From an uncultured Clostridia bacterium (GTDB lineage Bacteria > Bacillota > Clostridia > TANB77 > CAG-508), in assembly GCA_948585895.1 (NCBI GenBank), contig CAPBNZ010000016.1, forward strand, positions 10,751 through 27,405: a stretch of 16,655 nucleotides of DNA. Reading direction: 5' to 3'. The notes under the pieces are model-generated. The model was not told the origin of the DNA, searched no databases, and worked only from the letters and a program-made list of their open reading frames with translations. This document shows positions 1-6,150 of the stretch, one piece after another. How positions within the stretch are numbered: the first letter of the stretch is position 1; each line of letters begins with the position of its first letter. A program made the translations under genes and the position numbers.

Positions 1-24
1 AGAATATTTATTTTTGAACACAAC

Positions 25-495
25 TTATTTATTTTTGTTTTTTATTTCTCTTAGTTTTCTAAAAAAATCTTTTAGTATTTGTTCGCATTCTTCTTGTTTT
101 ATTCCACTTTCGACTTCTACTATATGATTAAATGGATAATCTTGTAGAAGATTTAAAACGGAACCACATGCTCCTGTTTTTTTATCCATTGTACCAATAT
201 ATACTTTTTTAATTCTAGCTTGTATGATAGCTCCTGCACACATAGAGCATGGTTCTAAAGTTACATACATTTCACAGTCTAGTAATCTCCATGCTTCTAA
301 CTTTTTACTTGCCTTTTGAATGGCTAATATTTCTGCATGCTTGGTTGTATCTGTTTTGGTTTCTTTCAAGTTATGTGCTTTTGCAATTACTTTTCCATCT
401 TTTACAATGACACATCCAACTGGTACTTCTAATTTTTCATATGCTTTTCTCGCTTCTTTTATAGCTTGTTTCATATATTTTTCTTTTTCTTGCAT
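25..495 (-). CDS. tadA: tRNA-specific adenosine deaminase (A34 to inosine)
   Basis: Deaminates adenosine 34 of the tRNA-Arg(ACG) anticodon to inosine in the cytoplasm. The 156-residue product is a complete cytidine/deoxycytidylate-deaminase fold protein. The zinc and catalytic site is visible as HAE (His53, Glu55) and EPCSMC (Cys83, Cys86). An early PVGCVIV strand and the HN pair near residue 41-42 are also typical of TadA. The length fits bacterial TadA, and the Lys-rich C-terminal helix is usual. The ATG at 493-495 has GAGG five bases upstream. The gene reads away from the degraded locus downstream of the tRNA and appears to be monocistronic. Identification rests on the motifs and the overall similarity to the family. 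A different nucleoside deaminase is unlikely given the spacing of HAE and PCxxC. Confidence 0.95.
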   Translation of the reverse strand: MQEKEKYMKQAIKEARKAYEKLEVPVGCVIVKDGKVIAKAHNLKETKTDTTKHAEILAIQKASKKLEAWRLLDCEMYVTLEPCSMCAGAIIQARIKKVYIGTMDKKTGACGSVLNLLQDYPFNHIVEVESGIKQEECEQILKDFFRKLREIKNKNK

Positions 496-542
496 TTTTA
501 CCTCTTTTTCATTGTCTAGTATATTCGCATTTTGCTTGTTAA

Positions 543-569
543 ATATAACAACGATTGTTTTTGTTATAT
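543..569. repeat. 9-bp perfect inverted repeat
   Basis: ATATAACAA (543-551) and TTGTTATAT (561-569) are separated by nine bases. There is no T-run of terminator quality on either side. It lies between the tadA start and the remnant gene, so it may be an operator or a weak transcription stop. Nothing else is visible in 496-689. Confidence 0.4.
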
Positions 570-689
570 CCTATTCTAAGATAAATAACAAATTGTATCT
601 CTATTTTAGCATACTTTTTTCTATTTTGATACCATCTAGTTTTCAATTTTATATTTTTCTTCTTTTTTGAAATTTAGTTGTAGTCAATA

Positions 690-1183
690 TTATTTTTTTT
701 TTGTACCAATAAGATAACGATTAGTTCCTATATTTTTTATTTTATTTTCTTTTAACTTTAAACATATATTAACTAAATATTCTATTTTTCTTTTGATTTT
801 TTTTAGACTATCTGGTAACTTATCCATTAGTTTTTGAAACATATATATTTGGACAATTAAATGGTCTTTACGAAGAATATCAGATTGTTTTTTAGATATA
901 GTTATATTCTTTTGAACTCTATCTAAAAGCATCACTTTTTTTAACTTAAATTTTTATTTTTAAATAATAAGTTTGTATATTTTTCATTTAAAACTTTTTC
1001 ATAAATTGTAACTCTTAATCTGTTGTTTTTACTAAAATTATAATCAAGCATAGGGAAGTATTTTTCTCTTAATTTTTCAAAACTTCTTTTAATTCCCATT
1101 TCAGCAGTATCAATCAAATTTAAATTAACCATTGCTTGTGCTAGATATGTATTTCTACAATATGTTACAAAAAAATAACCACT
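690..1183 (-). pseudogene. remnant of an AlbA_2/Schlafen-type ATP-binding (putative transcriptional regulator) protein gene, C-terminal part
   Basis: Two adjacent minus-strand frames (941-1183 and 690-955) read as one broken protein. The upstream part contains YCRNTYLAQAMVNLNLIDT and then EKYFPMLDY. This is the pattern '..RN.FLA.AMVNLNMIDTIGSGI..' found in the C-terminal half of proteins with an N-terminal AlbA_2 (Schlafen-like, old COG2865) domain. The second part begins VMLLDRVQK, matching the next family block 'VILLDRVQK'. The two are joined by a -1 frameshift inside an A-rich tract near 941-956. After ILRKDHLI the normal middle segment is missing, and the text jumps to MDKLPDSL and KIKNIGTNRY, which resembles the terminal winged-helix block. 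Everything N-terminal to residue 'YCRN' is absent. The gene is therefore truncated, frameshifted and internally deleted. It is adjacent to a tRNA terminator, which suggests a scar of an old insertion. The assignment is from recalled family patterns, not a search. Confidence 0.75.
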
Positions 1184-1206
1184 TTACTATTCCAGTAAAA
1201 TGATTA
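1169..1206 (-). terminator. intrinsic terminator of the tRNA-Arg transcript
   Basis: On the minus strand, arms at 1206-1194 and 1188-1176 form a 13-bp stem with two G-U wobbles and a 5-base loop, followed by seven T (1175-1169). The wobbles fold only in the minus-strand RNA, which fixes the orientation. It sits about 70 bases after the tRNA 3' end. Confidence 0.8.
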
Positions 1207-1278
1207 CTCTTTTGGTGGCAAAACACTTCTAATAACAAATCTACCAACCAAATAATAGATGTTCGTTTTAGTTCCATC

Positions 1279-1355
1279 TGGTGTACCAGAAAGGACTTGA
1301 ACCTTCTACCTTCGCTTTAGGAGAGCGACGCTCTATCCAGATGAGCTACTGGTAC
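1279..1355 (-). tRNA. tRNA-Arg (anticodon CCU)
   Basis: A complete cloverleaf is visible on the minus strand. The acceptor arm is GTACCAG paired with CTGGTAC. The D arm is GCTC/GAGC. The anticodon stem is TCGCT/AGCGA around the loop CTCCTAA, giving anticodon CCT, which reads AGG. The T arm is GAAGG/CCTTT around TTCAAGT. The discriminator is A, and CCA is encoded (1281-1279). A promoter lies about 20 bases upstream and an intrinsic terminator downstream. tRNA-Arg(CCU) genes are frequent integration sites. Here a degraded foreign-looking gene lies just past the 3' end, and an accessory islet lies upstream. Confidence 0.97.
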
Positions 1356-1382
1356 ATATTTATTTTTCAGTTTAACAAACTC

Positions 1383-1411
1383 ATTATATGATATTTGCCT
1401 AAAAAAATCAA
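1383..1411 (-). promoter_or_regulatory. promoter of tRNA-Arg
   Basis: On the minus strand: TTGATT (1411-1406), a 17-base spacer, then TATAAT (1388-1383). Start is expected near 1376, about 20 bases before the mature tRNA. The -35 box overlaps the 3' end of the 62-residue gene. Confidence 0.8.
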
Positions 1412-1596
1412 GTAAGAAGAAAATTTTTCTTTTCATCTTTTTCATAGCATTTTTTTGCATCTAAAAAACCTAGCAGATATATTTTTTTAATACACTTTTT
1501 ATTATATTTAATATACTCTAGTTCTTTGGTTGTAAATAGTGTTTTATTTTCTTGAATTCTTTTTTGAATAAAAGTATTTAATGTCTTTTTTTTCAT
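1408..1596 (-). CDS. 62-residue protein of unknown function
   Basis: I do not recognise this family. The product is small, Lys-rich and predicted mostly helical, with no signal peptide or membrane segment. A central block ELEYIKYNKKCIKKIYLLGFLDA mixes charged and hydrophobic residues as expected for an amphipathic helix pair. ATG at 1594-1596 has GAGGG ten bases upstream, so translation is plausible. Its mRNA would start near 1731 and carry a leader of about 135 bases. The first 70 bases of that leader are fully antisense to a plus-strand small RNA (1664-1735). That arrangement suggests antisense control, as in plasmid copy-number or toxin-antitoxin loci, but the protein is not a hydrophobic toxin. 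The gene ends just before the tRNA-Arg promoter. It could be a structural small protein of the islet or an accessory regulator. Confidence 0.55.
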   Translation of the reverse strand: MKKKTLNTFIQKRIQENKTLFTTKELEYIKYNKKCIKKIYLLGFLDAKKCYEKDEKKNFLLT

Positions 1597-1628
1597 AAAA
1601 CAAAAACCCTCTTTCGTATAAAAATCAT

Positions 1629-1657
1629 TTGACTTTCACACCCAAAAAGGTTATACT
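1629..1657 (+). promoter_or_regulatory. near-consensus sigma-A promoter for a small RNA
   Basis: TTGACT (1629-1634), 17-base spacer, TATACT (1652-1657). Each box is one base from consensus. No plus-strand reading frame follows; a strong terminator is reached about 75 bases later, so the product should be a short RNA. Confidence 0.75.
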
Positions 1658-1663
1658 TACCCT

Positions 1664-1735
1664 ATACAGACTTTCGAGTGTGTATGCATTTTAGAGAGAT
1701 AGCAAGGTTTAGCGGTCTAGCTATCTCTTTGTTTT
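1664..1735 (+). ncRNA. predicted ~70-nt structured RNA, antisense to the leader of the 62-residue gene
   Basis: The expected start is near 1664. The first hairpin (1664-1685) pairs ATACA with TGTAT and ACT with AGT across one G-G mismatch, closing on a TTCG tetraloop. The second hairpin (1693-1730) has an 11-bp outer stem with one G-U pair, AGAGATAGC against GCTATCTCT, and a small inner TAG/CTA stem with loop CGGT. It is followed by TTGTTTTG, making an intrinsic terminator on the plus strand. The convergent minus-strand promoter at 1738-1766 starts at about 1731. The two RNAs are therefore complementary across nearly the whole small RNA. I do not recognise a named RNA family. Folding was done by eye. 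Confidence 0.6.
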
Positions 1736-1737
1736 GT

Positions 1738-1766
1738 ATTATACTATATATAAAAATAAAAAACAA
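1738..1766 (-). promoter_or_regulatory. promoter of the 62-residue gene, with a Spo0A-box-like site upstream
   Basis: On the minus strand: TTGTTT (1766-1761), 17-base spacer, TATAAT (1743-1738). The -10 box is perfect and the -35 box matches three of six. TGTCGAA, the consensus Spo0A box, lies at 1781-1775 just upstream and within TTTTTTGTCGAAAATG. Activation by Spo0A is an inference only. Confidence 0.5.
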
Positions 1767-1830
1767 AACCCATTTTCGACAAAAAAGTCCTAAACTGCTT
1801 GCAAATACTATAAACTTTTTCTAGAAATTT

Positions 1831-2181
1831 TTATCTTTCTATATTGGGTAAAATCCTATTTCTTAAATCATGCCAATCATTACCACTAATATATTTTAAA
1901 CTTTCTGAATTAAGCAAGTTATTTTCTTTTGCATAATAATTCCATTTCTTAATGGTAGGAAATTCAATAAAATCTTTTGTTATGTTTTTTAGTTCTTTTA
2001 TTGATTCCCTATATTTTACATACATCAGATTACTTTTATGATATTGTTTTTCATTTCGATAATAAGAATTAATCAACTCATTACATTTATCACTTACTTT
2101 CTTTGTTTTTTCTGAATGTAAACCATATATTTCTATAGATTGATGCAATTTTTCTCTTATTCTTTCAAAATCATTTATCAT
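1831..2181 (-). CDS. Spo0E-like protein with a C-terminal helical 'PT..W' domain
   Basis: Residues about 6-41 follow the Spo0E family pattern, in which a two-helix protein removes phosphate from Spo0A~P and delays sporulation: IREKLHQSIEIYGLHSEK, then SDKCNELINSYY. The family signature S-Q-x-L-D-x-L-I is altered here to S30-D-K-C-N34-E-L-I. The Asp implicated in activity has become Asn, so phosphatase activity is doubtful. Residues about 58-113 (IKELKNITKDFIEFPTIKKW, then the SGNDWHDLRNRI block) resemble the short helical repeats found beside homing endonucleases and in phage-like DNA-binding proteins. Ordinary Spo0E proteins are 50-90 residues, so 116 is long because of this added part. ATG at 2179-2181 has AAGGAA upstream. 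It lies downstream of the membrane protein gene and may share its repressor-controlled promoter. Both domain assignments are by eye. Confidence 0.6.
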   Translation of the reverse strand: MINDFERIREKLHQSIEIYGLHSEKTKKVSDKCNELINSYYRNEKQYHKSNLMYVKYRESIKELKNITKDFIEFPTIKKWNYYAKENNLLNSESLKYISGNDWHDLRNRILPNIER

Positions 2182-2327
2182 TGGTATCGTATTCCTTTTT
2201 CCTTTTTTTTACATTTTTATCATATTATTTATAAAAATGGTATGCACTAAAAATGTCAGTATCTGTATTTTTTAATAGATTTAATTCCATTTTTAGGTTA
2301 CTGCTCAACTTTAATTATTTTCCTTTC

Positions 2328-2561
2328 TTAAAGTTTATCTTTTTCTAGTTCTTTTTTTATTTTATTTAATGTTTCAAAATAATTTTCTTTTATAAATTCA
2401 GCATATCTTACTATATTTAATAAATTTTGTCTTTGATTGACTAAACTTCTATTCATGTCTCCTATTTTCGCTGTTAACTTTCTTTGCTTTTGGTATCTTT
2501 TTATTCCAATTATAATGGTTAAGATATAATTAATTACTATAATTCCTACTATAATATTCAT
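2328..2561 (-). CDS. small single-span membrane protein with coiled coil
   Basis: Family not recognised. Residues 2-20 form a strongly hydrophobic Ile/Val-rich segment followed by a basic stretch (KRYQKQRK), so the N-terminus anchors in the membrane and the remainder is probably cytoplasmic. Residues about 30-77 are charged and helical with heptad-like spacing, a likely coiled coil. Translation signals are excellent: AAGGAG six bases before ATG at 2559-2561. Its promoter (2606-2634) is nearly consensus and contains an operator-like palindrome in the spacer. It is thus the first gene controlled by the divergent XRE repressor. It could be a membrane partner of the switch or of the Spo0E-like protein; no function can be assigned. 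Confidence 0.65.
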   Translation of the reverse strand: MNIIVGIIVINYILTIIIGIKRYQKQRKLTAKIGDMNRSLVNQRQNLLNIVRYAEFIKENYFETLNKIKKELEKDKL

Positions 2562-2583
2562 TCCTTTCTCCTTAAAAACCTCA

Positions 2584-2627
2584 AATTGTTGTTTGAACTA
2601 TTTGTAGTATATACAACAATTAGTTGT
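2584..2627. promoter_or_regulatory. operator-like inverted repeats in the divergent control region
   Basis: AATTGTTGT (2584-2592) and ACAACAATT (2613-2621) are perfect 9-bp arms 20 bases apart. ACAAC (2613-2617) and GTTGT (2623-2627) form a compact dyad around AATTA. The compact dyad lies between the -35 and -10 boxes of the minus-strand promoter, the classic place for a repressor to act. A shorter ACAA-N6-TTGT is seen at 2681-2694 in the plus-strand promoter. Confidence 0.6.
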
Positions 2628-2634
2628 TTGTCAA
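2606..2634 (-). promoter_or_regulatory. strong promoter for the minus-strand small genes
   Basis: On the minus strand: TTGACA (2634-2629, perfect), 17-base spacer, TATACT (2611-2606). The spacer carries the operator-like dyad. It fires toward the membrane-protein and Spo0E-like genes. Confidence 0.8.
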
Positions 2635-2673
2635 TAGTTTTCTAATCTTTTTCGAACTTTCTGTTTTCTTTCA

Positions 2674-2702
2674 TTTACAAACAAAACATATTGTAGTATA
2701 CT
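2674..2702 (+). promoter_or_regulatory. promoter of the XRE repressor gene
   Basis: TTTACA (2674-2679), 17-base spacer, TATACT (2697-2702). The start is expected near 2709, at the ribosome binding site AAAGGA, so the leader is very short. It is divergent from the 2606-2634 promoter. Confidence 0.7.
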
Positions 2703-2726
2703 AGTTCTGAAAGGATTGATTGATTA

Positions 2727-3080
2727 ATGAATAGATTAAAACAATTAAGACTAGAAAAAAAACTATTGCAATCAGATATTGCTAAAATAATAAATAAAAG
2801 TGATCGTGCTGTTGGTCAATATGAAAGAGAAGAAAGAGATCCTAGCTCTGAAACATGGGCTATTTTAGCTGATTATTTTGGTGTATCTTTAGATTATATG
2901 TTAGGAAAATCGGATATACGAAATACTAATAAAATAGATTTAGATGATATTGATATTGCTTTTGCTAGTGGTATAAAAGGACTGAACAAAGAAAACCAAG
3001 AAATTGCAAAAAATATTATAGAAGGTCTACTTGCCAAACAAAAAAGTGAAGAAAAACAAAATCTTAATAAAAATAGTTAA
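2727..3080 (+). CDS. XRE-family repressor (ImmR-like)
   Basis: DNA-binding regulator with an N-terminal helix-turn-helix of the Cro/C1 type (about residues 3-61: LKQLRLEKKLLQSDIAKI, then QYEREERDPSSETW and FGVSLDYMLG). This is the standard pattern of small phage and ICE repressors. The C-terminal 50 residues are acidic then Lys-rich and may mediate oligomerisation. The upstream frame is closed by TGA two codons earlier, so ATG at 2727 is the only start. AAAGGA lies about 11 bases upstream. The gene is followed 28 bases later by an ImmA/IrrE-like gene, the same order as immR-immA of ICEBs1, where the protease cleaves the repressor. The divergent intergenic region carries operator-like dyads. 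Self-repression and repression of the minus-strand genes are inferred. Confidence 0.9.
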   Translation: MNRLKQLRLEKKLLQSDIAKIINKSDRAVGQYEREERDPSSETWAILADYFGVSLDYMLGKSDIRNTNKIDLDDIDIAFASGIKGLNKENQEIAKNIIEGLLAKQKSEEKQNLNKNS

Positions 3081-3108
3081 ATACATTAATCTTGAAGAAG
3101 GAGCCTTA

Positions 3109-3525
3109 ATGGAAACCAGTGAATTATATAAAATGATGGAAGATGAAAACATTTATTATATAAATCACCACTTGTCTTCTACCCAAGGAATGATAGCTCA
3201 TTACAAAGATTTAACCGTTATCGTGGTAGATGATAAAAAAATAAAAGGACAAGTTGGAGAAAACACAGTCCTAATTCAAGAGTTAGGACATTATATGGCT
3301 GGTGCCTATTATAACACGAACAGTCCATATGAATTAATTCAAAAAATGGAACACAATGCAGATAAAAAAGCTTGGGAAACGTTTTTTCCTTATGAAGAAA
3401 TAAAAAAACTAATGAAAAATGGTTTAACAACTGCTACACAGTTAGCAGAATATTACCATGTTGAAGCTCCCTATATGGCTAGATGCCTTAATTACTACTA
3501 CGACAAATACAATGGTTTTGATTAA
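3109..3525 (+). CDS. ImmA/IrrE-like protein with a defective HExxH zinc motif
   Basis: ImmA/IrrE (M78-like) proteins are metalloproteases that inactivate a partner XRE repressor. From ATG at 3109, preceded by GAAGGAG five bases upstream, the product is 138 residues, a normal length. A longer frame exists from 3031 but overlaps the repressor gene and lacks such a site. The family core is clear: QELGHYMAGAYYN (residues 57-69), SPYELIQ, and EHNADKKAWE with the third-ligand region (Glu81 to Asp85). The first histidine of HELGH is glutamine (Gln57, codon CAA), a one-base change from CAT or CAC. Zinc binding is likely lost while the fold and partner binding may remain. Either this is a recent inactivating mutation or the protein works as a non-catalytic sensor or anti-repressor. 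It ends 46 bases before ttcA. Confidence 0.8.
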   Translation: METSELYKMMEDENIYYINHHLSSTQGMIAHYKDLTVIVVDDKKIKGQVGENTVLIQELGHYMAGAYYNTNSPYELIQKMEHNADKKAWETFFPYEEIKKLMKNGLTTATQLAEYYHVEAPYMARCLNYYYDKYNGFD

Positions 3526-3571
3526 TTTAGAAAAAAATTAATATCGTTACGATAGAAAGATTGGTGAAAAA

Positions 3572-4282
3572 ATGCAAAGAATTTTAAGTCATATGCGAAA
3601 AGCTATTGAAAAATACAAAATGATAGAAGAAGGAGATAAAATCGCAGTATGTTTATCTGGTGGTAAGGATTCTATTACTCTATTACAAGCTCTAAAAGCT
3701 CTTCAAAGATTTTATCCTAAACATTTTGAATTAATAGCAATTAGTATCCATCCAGGATTTGATTTTTTTAATACGGATTTTTTACAAAATATTTGTGATA
3801 TGTTAGATATTCCTTTATTTGTTGAAAACAGTCATGCAAAAGAAATTGTATTTGACATTAGAAAAGAAAAAAATCCATGTTCTTTATGTGCTAACTTACG
3901 TAGAGGAGTTATTAATTCAATTGCTATTAGGGAAAAGTGCAATAAAATTGCACTTGGTCATACTCAAGATGATGTTTTAGAAACTTTCTTATTAAACTTA
4001 TTATACACAGGAAGTATTGGTACATTTTCTCCAGTTAGCTACATGGATAGGTCTAAAATAACTTTAATTAGACCTCTCATATATACCTCAGAAAAAGAAA
4101 TTAAAAGATTCATTCGAAAAAATAATTTAACAGTAATGCCTAAAGTTTGTCCTATGGATGGTACCTCTAAAAGAGAATCCATGAAACAGTTAATTGTTAC
4201 CTTAACGAAAGAAATTCCTATGCTTCGTGCTAATTTATTTGGTGCCATTGAGCGAAATTTGGAAGATTGGAAAATTCAATAA
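3572..4282 (+). CDS. ttcA: TtcA-family tRNA 2-thiocytidine synthase (PP-loop ATPase)
   Basis: TtcA thiolates cytidine 32 of certain tRNAs using ATP and an iron-sulfur cluster. The product (236 residues) has the PP-loop SGGKDS at 29-34. It has NPCSLC with Cys103 and Cys106, and a third cysteine in KVCPMDG (Cys193), a fitting set of cluster ligands. ALGHTQDDVLETFLLNLLYTG (about 127-147) matches the family's GH..DD block, and TFSP precedes the substrate-side segment. It is a short form compared with the roughly 300-residue enterobacterial TtcA, as usual in Firmicutes. The translation start ATG 3572 has only a weak GGTG site, and no clear promoter is seen in the 46-base gap. It may be read through from the repressor operon. 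The exact modified base is not certain, since related PP-loop enzymes share this layout. Confidence 0.85.
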   Translation: MQRILSHMRKAIEKYKMIEEGDKIAVCLSGGKDSITLLQALKALQRFYPKHFELIAISIHPGFDFFNTDFLQNICDMLDIPLFVENSHAKEIVFDIRKEKNPCSLCANLRRGVINSIAIREKCNKIALGHTQDDVLETFLLNLLYTGSIGTFSPVSYMDRSKITLIRPLIYTSEKEIKRFIRKNNLTVMPKVCPMDGTSKRESMKQLIVTLTKEIPMLRANLFGAIERNLEDWKIQ

Positions 4283-4310
4283 ATGACTTAAAATAACACC
4301 AAAATATCTC

Positions 4311-4339
4311 TTGTCAATTTTGTTATTATACTTTATAAT
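4311..4339 (+). promoter_or_regulatory. promoter of pgm
   Basis: TTGTCA (4311-4316), 17-base spacer, TATAAT (4334-4339). Start expected near 4346, giving a leader of about 75 bases that begins with a perfect hairpin. Confidence 0.8.
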
Positions 4340-4356
4340 GAGGATATAAAAAAGGG

Positions 4357-4390
4357 TAGTTAAAAATAATGGGGCAATTATTTTTAACTA
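4357..4390 (+). promoter_or_regulatory. perfect 14-bp hairpin in the pgm 5' leader
   Basis: TAGTTAAAAATAAT (4357-4370) and ATTATTTTTAACTA (4377-4390) pair perfectly around the loop GGGGCA. No T-run follows, so it is not an intrinsic terminator. Its position about 10 bases from the predicted start suggests protection of the 5' end or a binding site. Confidence 0.7.
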
Positions 4391-4420
4391 AATTTAAACC
4401 GAAGAAAGGATGAAAGTCAA

Positions 4421-6145
4421 ATGAATTATTTAGAGGAATACCAAAAGTGGTGTGAAAGTCCAGAATTTGATGAAGAAACAAAAAAGGAATTATTAGCAAT
4501 AAAAGAGGATGAAAAAGAAATTGAAGATAGATTTTACAAAGAACTAGAATTTGGAACAGCAGGTTTAAGAGGAATTATTGGTGCTGGAACAAATCGTATG
4601 AATCAATATACTGTAGGAAAAGCTACCCAAGGATTAGCTAATTATATCCTCGAACAAGGAACCCAAGATAAAGGAGTAGTAATTAGTTATGATTCTAGAA
4701 AGATGTCAAGAGAATTTAGTATGCAAACCGCTTTAATTTTATGTGCTAATGGAATCAAGGCTTATCTATTTGAAAATTTACGACCTGTACCAGAATTATC
4801 TTTCGCAGTAAGAAATTTAGGATGTACAGCAGGAGTTATGATTACAGCTAGTCATAATCCACCTAAATATAATGGATATAAAGTGTATTGGGATGATGGT
4901 GCACAAATTGTATCGCCAAGAGATACCGATATTATTAACAAGGTAAGAGCAGTTAAAAACTTTCATGATATTAAACATATTTCAAAAGAAGAAGCTTATC
5001 AAAAAGGTCTATTACATATAGTGGGTACTGAAATGGACGACAAGTATTTAGAAATTTTGAAAAATTCTGTATTAAATGCAGATATTATGAAAGAACAAGG
5101 AAAACATCTAAAAGTTGTTTATACTCCTTTGCATGGTACAGGAAATACAATAACCCAAAGACTTCTAAAAGAATTAGGATTAGAAAATGTATATGTTGTA
5201 CCAGAACAAAGCCAACCAGATGGAAATTTCCCAACCGTTGATTATCCAAATCCAGAAGACCCAAAAGCCTTTGAATTAGCTTTAGCGTTAGCTAAAAAAG
5301 TAGATGCTGATGTTGTGTTAGCTACTGACCCAGATGCAGACCGATTAGGTGTTTTTGCTAAAGACTCTAAAACAGGAAAATATATGAGCTATACTGGAAA
5401 TATGTCTGCTTTGTTAATTGCTGAATATAGAATTTCACAAATGAAAGAAAAAGGAATGTTACCAACTAATGGAATGTTAATTACAACGATAGTATCTTCT
5501 AATTTAGCAAAAGCAATTGCAAAATATTATGGGTTAGATTGTCCAGAGGTATTAACTGGATTTAAAAATATAGGCAGAGTCATGAAAAAAGCAGAAGAAA
5601 ACAAAGATAAAACCTATGTATTTGGTTACGAAGAAAGCTATGGATGTTTAATTGGTGACTATGCTAGAGATAAAGATGGAATTGCAGCTGTTATGGCTCT
5701 TTGCGAAGCTGCATGCTATTATCAATCTCAAAACAAAACTTTATGGGATGCTATGATAGATATTTATGAAAAATATGGATATTACAAAGAAGCACAACCT
5801 TCTATTGTTAGGGAAGGTGTCCAAGGTGCACAAGAAATCAAAGATATGATGACTAAAATGAGAAATACAAATATTGAGAAAGTAGGAGATTATAAAGTTT
5901 TAACATTTAAAGATGTAGAAAAGGATATTGTAAAAAATATGCAAACAGGAGAAATCACAACTACTGGTTTGCCACAATCAAATGTATTGTATTATGAACT
6001 AGAAGATGATAATTGGTGTTGTATTAGACCATCTGGAACCGAACCTAAAATTAAGTTGTATATGGGAGTAAAAGGACATACCGAAGACGATGCAAGTAAA
6101 AAATTGGAAAAATTAAAAGATGCTATGTTAGAAATAGTAGAATAA
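4421..6145 (+). CDS. pgm: phosphoglucomutase / phosphomannomutase (alpha-D-phosphohexomutase)
   Basis: Interconverts glucose 6-phosphate and glucose 1-phosphate (possibly mannose phosphates) via a phosphoserine in the cytoplasm. All four family signatures are present. The catalytic loop is ITASHNP with Ser144. The metal loop is DPDADR (Asp303, Asp305, Asp307). The sugar loop is GYEESYG (402-408). The phosphate loop is RPSGTEPK (about 536-543). The 574 residues and the N-terminal FGTAGLRG fit the PgcA-like Firmicute clade rather than the 450-residue GlmM. ATG at 4421 has AAGGA about ten bases upstream. It has its own promoter and leader hairpin and ends at a bidirectional terminator shared with the convergent UDPGP-family gene. 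That neighbour would use its product, glucose 1-phosphate (or a related sugar 1-phosphate), to make a UDP-sugar. Confidence 0.95.
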   Translation: MNYLEEYQKWCESPEFDEETKKELLAIKEDEKEIEDRFYKELEFGTAGLRGIIGAGTNRMNQYTVGKATQGLANYILEQGTQDKGVVISYDSRKMSREFSMQTALILCANGIKAYLFENLRPVPELSFAVRNLGCTAGVMITASHNPPKYNGYKVYWDDGAQIVSPRDTDIINKVRAVKNFHDIKHISKEEAYQKGLLHIVGTEMDDKYLEILKNSVLNADIMKEQGKHLKVVYTPLHGTGNTITQRLLKELGLENVYVVPEQSQPDGNFPTVDYPNPEDPKAFELALALAKKVDADVVLATDPDADRLGVFAKDSKTGKYMSYTGNMSALLIAEYRISQMKEKGMLPTNGMLITTIVSSNLAKAIAKYYGLDCPEVLTGFKNIGRVMKKAEENKDKTYVFGYEESYGCLIGDYARDKDGIAAVMALCEAACYYQSQNKTLWDAMIDIYEKYGYYKEAQPSIVREGVQGAQEIKDMMTKMRNTNIEKVGDYKVLTFKDVEKDIVKNMQTGEITTTGLPQSNVLYYELEDDNWCCIRPSGTEPKIKLYMGVKGHTEDDASKKLEKLKDAMLEIVE

Positions 6146-6150
6146 AGCAA

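Noticed and set aside
3031..3108. Upstream extension of the ImmA-like frame
   Set aside because: It overlaps the XRE gene and has no binding site; GAAGGAG is placed correctly for ATG 3109.
3218..3430. Minus-strand frame opposite the ImmA-like gene
   Set aside because: No start signals, and the opposite strand carries a recognised family.
1279..3530. Attachment-site direct repeats marking an integrated element at tRNA-Arg
   Set aside because: No second copy of the tRNA 3' end was found in the window and no integrase gene is present.
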